In this document: piece by piece, positions 37,997 to 49,123 of the stretch
How positions within the stretch are numbered: position 1 is the stretch's first letter
Layout: each line of letters starts with the position of its first letter
From: Carnegiea gigantea
Taxonomy: Eukaryota > Streptophyta > Magnoliopsida > Caryophyllales > Cactaceae
DNA length: 64,000 bases
Assembly: GCA_029747015.1 (NCBI GenBank)
Contig: JAKOGI010000121.1
Span: 1,000,001 to 1,064,000, forward strand
Reading direction: 5' to 3'
Notes under the pieces: model-generated
The model's database searches: none
The model's input: the letters and a program-made list of their open reading frames with translations, nothing else
What the model was told of the DNA's origin: nothing
Program-made: the position numbers and the translations under genes

Positions 37997-38437
37997 TGCA
38001 AGAACTCTATCACTTCTACCAAATAACAATTTAGTTGACTTAGCCATAGGAGATGTGAGATAAACATCTAATGTCTTATTTATTTCAGCAGAAATTTGAG
38101 GTACATGCTTTAATTTAGCTAAGGGAGCAAGTCCCATCCTATGATGCCAAACATTGGAAAAAAAGTTCTACATTTCTTGTAATATGTCAACTCTTTTTTG
38201 GCTTATCATATGAACAAATAGCAAAAAGAACTTTCTCACATGTCATGACAGCTAAGTGAGATAGGAAGATGCGATCTTAGTGATCAATTCGTTCATCCAA
38301 CAAATAGTGTAGACATCCCTTTCGCTTATCGATCCCTTTAAGAGTCTTGAGTTGCAACTACTAAATGACACAAAACTTATCATAAAACAACACCAACTAG
38401 CTATCATCCTTTGCTAATTTTGATACTGACATGATAG
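37997..38437 (-). pseudogene. Copia B pre-integrase region
   Basis: The minus strand gives MSVSKLAKDDS, a degraded middle, then HRMGLAPLAKLKHVP and MAKSTKLLFGRSD, the GAG_pre-integrase pattern. The conserved cysteines are largely lost and stops occur. It ends at the broken right edge of the CACTA element. Confidence 0.8.
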
Positions 38438-39832
38438 GAAGAATTCATATTTTAATATTTGTAACCCTAAGTGTAAGCTTTATCATTGAGTATTCAGGGT
38501 GCCGTCCACTAGAAGTTGACTTTTAAGTATCAGGATTCGCTCAAGTGTTTCAAGCTAGGCTATGTGAGAAGGAAAGAAAGGCAAACTAAATTAAGCTAAT
38601 AAACACAAGAAAAGAGGATTGGAGTCATGATTTGACCAATTGTCGGACCAACTGATCGAGACGAGTCCTAACCTATCCAACCTATTCAGAAAACTAGAGA
38701 TGGTCGATTGCACTATCGAAAACCACCCAAGCCCTCTCTCAAAGGTCATGAGCTAGCCTAATTAGTCTAACCACCTATTTTTATGGGGTTAGCCTTATTA
38801 GTCCATCAAATTAGCAACTTTCGGACCTAACTAGGATCAGGACTATTTCTGTATCCAAATCCCAGCAATCCCCTCCCCCATACTAGCTAATTAACCTCGT
38901 CTCTCAGCATAAGTCAATCATCCAAAAATATAGATGAAAGCCCTCTCAAGCATTTCTTCGAACACTTGGCGGGCATAAGAGAAAATTCTAAGTTCTAGGC
39001 ATAAATTGGGTATGGTTAAGCCTAATCCTAGACTAATTAGCCATTAAGAGGCTAATCACAATCCAAGCCAACCAAAATTAACAACTAATCATCAATAAAA
39101 CAAAAAAACCCCAAAACAAACCTAGACTAGGAAATAACTCAACAAGCATGAATTAAGGAAATTAATCTAATCTAACATGGATTAATACAACTAATGAATA
39201 CGAAATTATAATAACAACTAAACACATAAGCTAAATATAATCTAAAATAACAAGATTAAGCAAGAGGAAATAAGAACAAACATGAAATAAGAAGAGAGAG
39301 AGAAAGGAGAAAACTTATAGATTACTTGGATGAACTTGAATGTATAATGCTTCAATCCTAAAACAACCCAATTAATCCTAATCTACCTATTTTATTTCCT
39401 CCTGACGAGGTTTTTGAAGCTAAACACTAAGCTAAACTAGCCTAAAAATCCTCTAAAAAGACCCCCAAAAAGTCTCAAAGACAAGTCCTTAAAAAGGAAT
39501 AGAACCAGGCCTAAAACAGCATGCAGGCAGCTGGGGGACCAGGCGACGGTCGACGGTCAGTCGTCTGGCCGACAGCCAGCCGTCCCCACCCATTGCTGCT
39601 GCAATAATGGCGACGATTGGTGGCGGTTGTGGCCACACCCCTTATCGTTCCTTCTTGCCTTGTGATTTCCATGCTTTTCTCGTTCGTCTTTGCTCTTTTT
39701 CCCGGCACTTGCTCAATTGTACTTTTTACCTACAAAAGCAAATAAAACAAGCAAAATTTTTGAAGATTACATTATTATACGAGTTAAAATTAGGTGAGAG
39801 AGGCACGTAAAATTACAACAAATTAGCGCCCA
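38438..39832. mobile_element. 1.4-kb non-coding insertion with 9-bp TSD
   Basis: ACATGATAG flanks it at 38429-38437 and 39833-39841. Copia B coding (FKFNLLS on one side, SVSKLAKDD on the other) is interrupted exactly here. No protein or clear terminal inverted repeat is visible. A 9-bp duplication suits a Mutator-type insertion, but TG-type ends on the minus strand (TGTTGGGCGC) leave an LTR-type origin possible. It is related in layout to 36457-37773. Confidence 0.65.
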
Positions 39833-39841
39833 ACATGATAG

Positions 39842-41122
39842 CAAGTTGAACTTGAATGAAGGCACACAGAGCACATCCCTGAGTTTTAACCCATTTTGCA
39901 TTACTAATTTGTGGTTCATCTTGTGATAAATTACCATGCCCCAATTTGCTTAATGTTGGAATCATATGACTAGTGACTCCAATTTAGGAATTCATTTTGT
40001 AGTTGAAGTTGCAACACAAGAATAGAAAATATTTTATGCAAAGGCACAACCCATCTCATTATCAGTCTTTGGAGAATTTGTTGCAGTAATGCTAGTACTT
40101 AACTAAAGGAAAAACTTCAAGAATTGTTCAATTTGCTATTGAGTGATCATCACCCTGTTGGTCTTATTCCTGCAGTGACTGTACTCAACTTGAGCTATGG
40201 ACCTTTGATATGAAACTCCTTTGCCTTTTTAAAACTTTTGGCTTTGATTCTTACTAGTTTGAATTATGAGGAAACCTCTTAGTTATGGGATGCCAAGTTA
40301 GATAACCAGTCGCTTGCCAATAGTTGTCCTTGGAATGCCCTTTGTTATTATAGATTTCACATTTTTTTCTCTCCTTCTTTTTTGTATACAGTTGAGACTT
40401 CAATAATCTGCACTTGTTGAGCATCTTCCAAAGCTTCTTTCTTGTGTTCTTCTTGATGAAGCACTGCACAAGCAAAGTCAACACTAGGTAAAAGATGCAT
40501 GATCAAAATTTGACTCTTCAAATTGGTTCATGTTTCATCCAATCCATTCAAAAATTAGAAAAGGTTTTGTTCTTCTTTTTGTTTTGACAAACCAGTCATA
40601 AAATTACTAACATTTTAAGCAATTGTTGTAATAGGAACATCACCCATTGCATCAATTTCTTCCAAAATTCCTTTCACTTTTGTGTACTATTCATCTGCAT
40701 GACCTTTATTTTATTTTAATGAATACACATCTTTATTGAGTTCGCAATTGATCCATTACTCAAGGAAAATTACTATTACAAATGCGACCATATTTCGCTT
40801 GCAGATTAAACACATGACATTGATTTACCCATTACTTCTAAAACTGAGTGCATAATCTAGCAAATTACCGAATTCTTACATGTTTCCAATTGAGCTGCTT
40901 TAATAAGATCATCCACCGGTTTTGCGAATGTTCCAAGCACAAACTCTAGCTTGTAATTCGTTGACAAATGCATCTCCATAACTCTTCTCCATGATCGATA
41001 GTTTCCAGAACTAAGAAGTTTTTCACCAATATGTAATAAGTTAGGTCCATCTGCAGGATAGATAAATGGAGGATTGTGAAGATTTTCATATTGATACATG
41101 ATGTTTTTGCAGATATCCTCAA
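39842..41122 (-). pseudogene. Copia B gag to protease
   Basis: The minus strand codes for NPPFIYPADGPN, GNYRSWRRVMEMHLSTNYKL and GTFAKPVDD (Copia gag, 41090-40900). A decayed knuckle region follows (CEIYNNKGHSKDNYWQATGY), in which the second and fourth ligands are Tyr. Then, near 39900, comes NGLKLRDVLCVPSFKFNLLS, a conserved stretch after the protease. There are many stops. Confidence 0.8.
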
Positions 41123-41134
41123 GTTTTGATAACA
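41123..41134 (-). other. Decayed tRNA-Met primer site of Copia B
   Basis: On the minus strand TGTTATCAAAAC lies between LTR and gag. It differs from TGGTATCAGAGC at three positions, and the following CTTGAG is usual. Confidence 0.5.
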
Positions 41135-41136
41135 GA

Positions 41137-41390
41137 AACCAACAAAACATGATAAAGGAATAATAGAAATTGATCAATAAATGAGAAACACGTGAGAATT
41201 AGAGAGAGAAAGTAGAACGAGAAAGAAGAAGATATTTCTAAGAGGAAATTTAAAGTGATGATTTGTTATTCCTCAATGATGGAGACCTCCTACAAATTTA
41301 TAATATATACATCTCCTTGATAGAAGCTAATACAATAGGTAACAAAACAAAACAATGCATGGTCAGCACACTATGTTACTAACTCTAACA
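41137..41390 (-). repeat. Copia B 5' LTR
   Basis: On the minus strand it begins TGTTAGAGTTAGTAACATAG and matches 22650-22891 in order. A purine-rich stretch GTAAAGAGGAAAGG precedes it, nearly the same as that before the 3' LTR, which is unexpected for a 5' LTR. Confidence 0.7.
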
Positions 41391-41478
41391 ACCTTTCCTC
41401 TTTACCGACTAATCTAAACTATTTTAACATATACTTTAGAATGACACATTGATTAAATTCCTCAACAGGATGCAACTT

Positions 41479-41882
41479 GGGCTGTGTTTGGTAACAAAGG
41501 TTGAAGTACACATTAGTAGTTTGTAATGATTAAAATGTTACATACCACTGCTTAAAAGTATTCAGCAAAGTATTGGATGGCGTAGTAGTTAGAGGTTTAT
41601 ATAGTATTTTTCAAAAGTTAATGAAAATAACTTTTAAGAACCTCTATCTAGTGGTTGCATTGCAAATTATAAAATTTTTTCTTTTTATTTACCAAAGATC
41701 CTTATTTATTATGCCTTTTTAGTCATTTTATATAAATTTGCTACTTCAACATCTATATTTACCAAATACATTCATTTTAGATCGTTACTTGAACAGCTAA
41801 CTACTATCCACTAGTGGATCATGGTTAATCTCAAGTAAAACTACTAACAGCTAGTAAAACAACAAATTTTACTGAACACACC
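41479..41882. mobile_element. MITE with GGCTGTGTTTGGTAA-type ends
   Basis: The left end GGCTGTGTTTGGTAAC and the inverse of the right end (TGGTGTGTTCAGTAAAA) are similar, and the ~400-bp interior is AT-rich without coding. No clear target duplication was found. Confidence 0.45.
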
Positions 41883-42485
41883 ATTGATTAGTGAAAATAC
41901 CCTCTAAAAAGCTCATGTAGAAGAACTCTACAGCTATTATTATCAATATGTACTTTCTTTGTTTAATGATGCTTCGCCAATAATGTGTTGCTAGTCCTTC
42001 AACATAAGATAAATGATAATGTTGTCGACAAAATTAATTTTAAAAAACATAATAATTCATATAACAGACAAGAATGGAAAGACAACAGAGGGTGACTTGT
42101 AGCACACCCTCTCATATGGAGCTTATGTACTAGTCAGAACATATAATACTTGTATGAGTGCACAAATTTTCGAAAAAGCTAGTCCAAGAAGATAGACTAA
42201 TAGTGATAGTTTTTTTAATTAAATAAATTCCTTTAGGGACCATCTAGTATAGGTTAATAGTTTTCTAAACTAATTAGTTTGGGTAAATATTTTTAGGTCT
42301 AAGTTTTTGTAAATATTTTCTAGAACCAAACGTGACCAAACCTAACTTTTTAAATTACACCAAGTACCTTAAATTTTTAAAATTTTCATTTTCAACACCA
42401 ATCCTTAAAAACTTACTTTCAAAAATTTTAGTTTTGTGCATATGATATTCTTCTTATAATTAACTAAGCTAATTAATTGTATTTA

Positions 42486-42755
42486 ATGCTTGGATCATCA
42501 TGTACTTATCCTGCTCCAAGTTATTCACATATTGTGCATACTCTAGAGGAATCTACTTCAATAACACCGCAATTAAGCTATATCATTGATATAGTTTTAA
42601 AATTAAAAGTCGGATTAGCAAAAATTAAAAATGAAGTTAAGGAGATAAAGAAGAAATTGTATGTAATCCATCTTTCCTTAAATAACGAAGTCAAACATGG
42701 TGGACAATCTGATTTAGGCACAAGTATTTCATTTCAACATAAATATCCTTTCTAA
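42486..42755 (+). pseudogene. Copy 1: coiled-coil N-terminal ORF
   Basis: It matches the ORF at 57992-58300 in copy 2 (PAPSYSHIVHT versus PGPNYSYIVHS; LAKIKNEVKEIKKKL versus LAKIKTELNELKNQL). Heptad spacing of Leu/Ile/Val suggests a coiled coil. The upstream Met at 42477 is also possible. The frame breaks soon after, and the coat region is missing. Confidence 0.7.
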
Positions 42756-42835
42756 AATCTAAAAATCAAAAATTCATTTCCTTTGCAAGATATAAAAATT
42801 TAAAAAGAAGTAGGAGAAAAATCAATTGAAAATAA

Positions 42836-44720
42836 TTGGAAAGGGCAGAAGCGTTCGAATTAGCCCTGAAAAACAACAAAGGAATTGTTGAAGTAGTAAT
42901 GAAAGATGAATACGAAGAAAGTGATTATGAAGAAACTAATTATATGATGCAAAGTAGCTCAATTAGTCTTGGTGACCTTCAAGGAAAAGAATTTATGATA
43001 GATAATGAGAATAAAGATGTCAAAGGAGATTGTTTCCTTCCTATAGTTTAGAAAGATATGACTTACAAAAAATGCATCTTTCAACTAAAAAACAAGTATG
43101 TATGCAAAATGACTGAAGAGGATTTGGAAACAAAAGACTGTCAATATGATGTGGGAGCAGTTAATGTCATTAACTGCGAAAATGTCCTTCAGCATAATGA
43201 GGATAAAAAGTATAGGTCATCCATGTTGGAAGTGTTCGGTTCAAATTATGCCATTATAATATTATGACAAAGATATCGATCATTGTACTTTGCTCTGTGA
43301 TATTATACATACCAAATTTAATAATCAAATTATCATAGGGATCAACAACAATCCGTATAATAGTTCATTTGAATTCAATTGTCGACTTGAATATTATGTG
43401 AGCTTAAAAGATGAATTTGCTAAAACCTTTATATCTATTAAGATAAAAACAACAGGGATGCCAATGAAGAGAGGAGATACCTGATGCATACCAAGGCCCA
43501 AGCCAACTCTTGGTTACTCCCTCATCCACACAAAAGTCCAGGCCAACTTTCTTTGGACAAGATGGCCACTGCTCCAGCATTTCACTCGGGTTTGAAATGG
43601 CTTTTCACCAACCAACCAATGTCCGATTGGGGTGATCCACACTTTGTTGGAAAGCTTAGCAAGTTAAATTTAGGGTTATGTAATAAAAGTCTAAGTTATG
43701 TTGCATTTTGATGCCCTAAAGTGACAAAAACCCCAACTCATGCAATGCTGGTTTTTGTCGAAAAACTCGCTGAATTTGGGTTAAGTTTAAACGAATCCCA
43801 AACAAGGCAAGCCCAAGTTTTCTGATTTCATAAGATTTTTAGGTTAGCCTCCTATGCTAAAATTTGGTATTGGTTTCTAGTATTAGGGGAAATGACCCAA
43901 ATATGGGAAATGTGCATGAAATTTCAGTTTTAAAGCAATATGGAATTTCTCTTTAATTGAGGAGGGGACAGCTATTATCTTTGAGATTAATTAGCATAGG
44001 ATGATTCTACACATATCAAGGAAGCTTTTCCAAGTGTCAGCACCCTCATTGGAGGTGTAGAGCCTTCTAGAAACTTTCTAGAAGAAGGGGGAAGAGTCAT
44101 AAAAAGTACATCTTACATTGGTTGTAATTATCTTAGTAATTTGATTTATTTTTCTAAGATAATTTGCAATCCCCTATTGGTGCACTTGTTCTACTATTGT
44201 AACATCTAATTCCTCAATTTTGGGTATTTATTGGTCCTACTACCTCCATGTAAATTATGCTTGAGTTGAATTACGAATGGAAAGACATATGGCCATTTTT
44301 TCTCACTAGGACCTCCACATCTTTATGTTTATAATTAATAGTGGCGAGTAGAATGTTTCCTTTAGAATTCTTCTTTGTTGCCTAAGAGCATTTAAGAGAG
44401 GAATTTGATGAAAAATTATCTATCATTAGTATCTTACCTTGGGCATAAACCTCATAATCTATCGATTGATTGAGAATGAATCCAAAAGAACCATCCTTGG
44501 TGTGATTATTTTCCTTGTTATCTTTGATCTTGGGAGTTTGAGGATCCATCCTTATTAGGAGGTTATCCACTAAGGATATTTTAAAAAATTATTTACAAAC
44601 TAGATGACACTATAGATCCAAAGATTAAAGTAACAATGATAGATGCAGAAAAATTTAAAAGTTCTACACCTATGCATTTGAATAAAATCCAATCCATAAG
44701 AGATAAAAATTGATGGGTCA
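42836..44720 (+). pseudogene. Copy 1: acidic linker and movement-protein-like region, interrupted
   Basis: The acidic stretch (KNNKGIVEVVMKDEYEESDY) at 42836-43051 and the region at 43058-43481 (FQLKNKYVCKM, LCDIIHTKFNNQI, YYVSLKDEFAK) correspond to 59676-60360 in copy 2. That region has the 30K-movement-protein pattern. It resumes at about 44560 (GGATATTTTAAAAAATTAT) after an insertion. There are several stops and shifts. Confidence 0.7.
43482..44558. mobile_element. Insertion in copy 1, probably a solo LTR
   Basis: Similarity to copy 2 stops at GAGGAGATACC and resumes at GGTTATCCACTAAGG. The insert starts TGATGCATACCAAGGCCC, has no coding, and shows LTR-like features (TTCTAGAAACTTTCTAGAAG, a run of T-rich sequence, possible CA end near 44548). 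I could not fix an exact target duplication. Confidence 0.5.
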
Positions 44721-45051
44721 TGGATATCTAGTTTTGCCAATCACACAAAAATCAATAAGAAAAATGTAATAAAAATCTTAACATGGAAGAATTCTCATTA
44801 AACCCCAATTATATGAGAAGCTTGAGTGTAAGATCAGAATGGGTAGAAGGTTCTTCAACAACTAAAGAAGAGTTTAAATAAGATGATACAATTGGTATGA
44901 TCAGTGAGATAAGTAGAATGAGTTGTAAACCGTAAGACACAGTGTAGATCGAATTATAAGTTTAGATAGAAAAGTCATCAGGTACAGAACAAGGACCACT
45001 AGTGAGTCAATTTATGGAGATGAATTATCAAAAATATGACTATGGTGATAT

Positions 45052-45440
45052 ATGTGTTATGAAGCCATCAATACTAATCCAAATAGAACTCATATCCCAA
45101 TAAATATATATCTAGAGGAATATAATAGATATGAATTGTGCGTTTACATCGATAGTGGTTGTCCTGCCTATTTTGAAAAAAAGATCTTTATTTCTAGAAT
45201 TTATGTGAAAAAAAAGCCAAGAATCATCTACAAGTAAGAATAGCTTATAATAGCATAATGAGTCATAATGAAGTCATAGAAGGATTATCCATAGAAATAG
45301 AAAGAGTCCAATATAGTATGCTAGGCCTATGGGCTACTGATCAACCATCCCATTATATGATTATTGAAAATAATTTTCAAAGGCTACACATAGACCATAA
45401 GCCAAATCATATTCACAATAAATGGTCACTCGGTTTCTAT
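45052..45440 (+). pseudogene. Copy 1: aspartic protease
   Basis: VYIDSGCPAYFEKK carries the D-S-G catalytic motif (45151-45159). It is followed after a stop by LWATDQPSHYMIIENNFQ, the C-terminal protease pattern. It matches 60880-61180 of copy 2. Confidence 0.75.
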
Positions 45441-45769
45441 TAATAAATTAATAAGACATACACTCATCAGAAGATTGAGTTTACATGTAGCCAGCGTGGT
45501 GAGATGCTAATCCCTACACAATGTGAAGTAGCACTAACAACCTCACTACTAGAATTATAGATTAAAGAGAAGATTGTTGAATAGCTAGAGCAATTAAAGA
45601 ATTCTACTCCAATAATCATCTTAAATTTTGGGATAAAGATAAGATATTTGTGAAGATTACTTTGACAAATTCCAACACTATTATCCAAGACAAATAAATG
45701 GTGTATAGGCCCCAGGATATCCAAGAATTTGATAAGCAAATTAAAAAAAAATTTTAGATAAAGGATTAA

Positions 45770-46500
45770 TCAGAAATAGCAAGAGTTCTCACATCAGTCC
45801 CACTTTCATCATGAGAAATTATGCTAAAGAAAAAAGAGAAAAAGGTAGGATGATAATCAATTATAAAAAGCTTAATAATTATGCTGTTTTTTATGCTTGT
45901 CATATTCCTAACAAAATAGTTATTTTCAATTAAATGCAATGATCCTTTGGGTTCTTGAAAATGGATTGTAAAGTGAATATGGGTAGATAAAAATGGGTGA
46001 AGATAGCATTCCTCTAACTGCATTTAGTGCCCTCAAGCAAATTATGAGTGGACAGTTATGTTATTTGGTTTTGAAAATGCACTTCAAATATTTCAAAGAA
46101 GAATGAATAATATCTTTAAAGTAATCACTATTGCCTAGTTTACATCAATGATATTCTTGTCTTTTTTAAGAACATAAATAACACGAAGATGAAGTCCTAG
46201 TTGTCACTAAAAGACATATTGATCATGGTATTATTTTTTGTAAGAACAAGTGGATTTAAACTGAACAAAAAATTGAGTTTTTAGGTCTAAAAATAAAAGT
46301 TGGACATATCATTCTACAAAAGTATATTCTAGAAAAAATAGAAAGTTTTTCTAAGAAAATTGAAGATAGGAGGCAATTAGAAAGGTTTCTTACAGCTCTT
46401 ACCTATAATTTCATATTTCATTAAAGATTTAGCTAAATTAAGAACACCATTGTAGTAATAACTCAAAAAAGAAGTAAGTTGGACTTGGACCCCTAGCGAT
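45770..46500 (+). pseudogene. Copy 1: reverse transcriptase, broken
   Basis: Segments such as SHISPTFIMRNYAKEKREKG and INDILVFFKN align with copy 2 RT. The active site reads YIND at 46141-46152, so a catalytic Asp is Asn. There are many stops and shifts. Confidence 0.8.
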
Positions 46501-46529
46501 TCAAAGAATGTTTAAAACTTCAAAAAGAT

Positions 46530-46856
46530 GTGCAATATCTTCCTATTCTTAATTTGTCTAATGAAGGAGATGATTCAATTCTTCACACCGACACTAGCAA
46601 TGAGCACTGGAGTATAATACTCAAAATTAAAGAAGGAGAAAAACTCTTCAAATGCTGCACTAGAAGTCTTAATAAAGCAAAATGCAACTATCCCATAATG
46701 GAAAAGGAGTTCATTGCAGTCATAAAGGGAATTAAAAAGTTCTTAATGTTTTTAGCCCCAAAACCTTTTCTTATTCGAGCTAATTACAAAGGAATATTTG
46801 ATTTTATGAATAAGAATTTATCACATATCCAAGTGCAAAGGCGACTCCTACATTGA
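46530..46856 (+). pseudogene. Copy 1: RNase H
   Basis: HTDTSNEHWSIILKI, CNYPIMEKEFIAVIKGIKKF and PFLIRANYKG follow the pararetroviral RNase H order. The last Asp of the TD motif is Asn. It matches 62676-63020. Confidence 0.8.
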
Positions 46857-47009
46857 CAATTATGACGTAACCAATCTCTTTCTCTGCTAAACATATAGAG
46901 GAATCAAAAAATTCTCCGGCAAATAATTTAACTTGTAAATTCGCCAATGCTGATCATCATAGCAAAATTCCTGCCGGAAAAGGAAAAAATCTAAAACAAA
47001 ATGGCATTA

Positions 47010-48018
47010 CTGCTAGAACATATTTCTCCTTCTAGTAGAATCCTTATAGACATTTTGGAATTTCATACAAAAAGTAGATTATGCTTTAGCTTGTTGTCTT
47101 CGGCCTGTCCAATAGCTTATAGATTCAACCTTTTAAAGTTACAAATGAAAAACATATGATGTCCTTATATATTTAAGAAAAAATAAGTTCCTATGTTCAA
47201 GAAAAATGGTCCAATGATTGGTACGCAATCTGCATCGACTTCTATCATAATTATTCCTATGATATTTGGCAATCATGGAGTACTACGATTTTCTTTCCTA
47301 ATAGATTTGGTGGTGTTAGATTCTCAACAAATTCAATCCCTCTGGATGACCCCATCATGAAAGCACGAGAATACGGGATGGTAGCTTACCTCATGGAAAT
47401 CCCATATTCGAAGTACACATTCTTTTCAAGATTAACTAAGTTTCAAAAGTGTATTTTGAAAGAATCCATTAGATTCTTACATCTCCTGATGGTCCAACAA
47501 AAATTTCATACAACAGAAGTTCATATGTCGACATACATTGCTTAGTGATTGAGTATGAAGATGATCTGAAAAGCCCAAATCAGCCCATTATCTTGTTCAA
47601 TTAATAGTGTTAGAAGATCCCAATGATGAACAATTAGAATGGTTTCCAAAATGACAAAAACTAGTTAGTGATCATGCTTTAACAAGAGCCATGGATTTAT
47701 CATGAAATGTGGGCATTGATTGAACAAGAAAAAATCCTAATGCATTGCAGGAACACTACTTCACTTATCATAGTGATTTCAACAAATGTATGAGGGTAGA
47801 AAGAGCTACTTTAGAAGATGTCTTTAATTATCTCTTTGATATTAAAGCTAGAAAATTCTTATTAAAAAAAAAAAACGAGATATCTACTTGAATTATTTGA
47901 AAAATGGGAACCAGAGCATCCCAAACTTGATGAAGACTTTGATGATAATCTGGATAATGATGAACTGGAAGATATTATTGGAGATAAAGATATGCAGAAT
48001 CTCAATATGGATGAGTAA
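47010..48018 (+). pseudogene. Copy 1: transactivator/viroplasmin-like region
   Basis: This is the place of the caulimovirid transactivator. Fragments (IRFLHLLMVQQKF at about 47468, an acidic tail with LDEDFDDNLDNDELEDI before 48018) match the region from 63098 on in copy 2. Assignment rests on position and weak pattern only. Confidence 0.5.
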
Positions 48019-48162
48019 TCTTGTCGGCATTCTGCAACATTATGCGTTATCTTGTCAAGTGTCAAGTCAGTAAAATAATACAGTCTACTAAAACCATGTC
48101 AAATCATCTTTAACAATATCTGTATTATAGCCATTAGTGCATCGTATGTATTCCACCTCCTC

Positions 48163-48170
48163 TATAAAAG
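48163..48170 (+). promoter_or_regulatory. Copy 1: pregenomic promoter TATA box
   Basis: CTCTATAAAAGGAGAAG lies in the intergenic region after the last ORF, where caulimovirids keep their full-length RNA promoter. A polyA signal follows about 165 bases later, as in the viral overlap layout. Confidence 0.6.
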
Positions 48171-48331
48171 GAGAAGTTGAGTGTTATAAAAGGAAACGTT
48201 TATTTGAGCATACTTGAGCAAAAGAGAAGTCGAATTCCTCCATTTCTCTCTGAGTAATAATCTCTTATGATCTTAGCTGTTTAATTCTCTCTTCAATTCT
48301 TTCCATTGTGATATTTCCATTTCAAGCTTTC

Positions 48332-48337
48332 AATAAA
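48332..48337 (+). terminator. Copy 1: polyadenylation signal
   Basis: AATAAA within CTTTCAATAAAAGAATT, about 170 bases after the TATA box. Confidence 0.5.
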
Positions 48338-48360
48338 AGAATTTTCTACTAGAAAACATT

Positions 48361-49123
48361 ATTCAATCAAACCTTAAATATTGTAATTTCTTAATTAAAA
48401 TTTCACTATCCTTAAAAAAATAAAAGCTTGATATGTGACTACAATCCGAGGTAGGAAACGAAATTGATTTGTGTTGTGCCTGATCTAACGGAGGTATGGT
48501 TGAAACTAGCAATTTCTGTAAACTGGAAGTTAGAGAAATGTCAGGGTGTAACACCGACTAAGTTTAAGTAACAGTCAAAACTTTCTAATTAAGCTTTATT
48601 ATTTTCTAAACATGGTGGACCGACACTTACAGAAAATATAATATTTATGATATGAATATTAGATTGTGATTACTAGTACCAGCAAAGATATTAGGAGAAG
48701 CAAAAACCACAAAATAGAACTTATTTCTTTGAACACCCTAGAAAAACGAAAATTAAAAATTATACCCCATTTTGGAGCTAGCTCGAAATTTCAGAAAAGC
48801 TTTGGCCAAAATAAAAATATTGTCCTCCAAAAGATTGTTAAGCTAAATAGTTGTACTCCAAAAAAATTATTATCCAAACTGGGTAGTTCCAAAAATCTTT
48901 ATCTAATTTCGCTAGATCACTTAAATATTTACTCATACCACAGTAGACCCGGATACTAATTTTTCATCAAGCATGTAAGAGTAATCATGCATGATATGGA
49001 AAATTTTAACATTTGTAGCATACAAATCCAAATCCATATCCTAAGAATCCTGCCTAGACCGGGTGCTATCAAACATAGAAGGGGAAACATAATTTGTACC
49101 AATGAAAAAGGGAAATATTTAAT
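48361..49123. other. Flank and likely 3' UTR of the kinase gene
   Basis: No repeat family or gene is recognised. The last part is probably the 3' UTR of the minus-strand kinase. A frame of ~97 codons at 48666-48959 resembles nothing I know. Confidence 0.45.

Larger units (their letters stand above)
42370..48360 (+). mobile_element. Endogenous pararetrovirus copy 1 (Caulimoviridae-like)
   Basis: Order on the plus strand is coiled-coil ORF, movement-like domain, protease, RT, RNase H, transactivator-like region, promoter and polyA signal. There is no integrase. Compared with copy 2, the coat region (about 1.35 kb) and the tRNA primer region are deleted. A 1.1-kb sequence is inserted in the movement region, and stops and shifts are frequent. 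The gene order suits cavemovirus/solendovirus-like members of Caulimoviridae; this placement is tentative. It is clearly non-functional. Confidence 0.85.
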
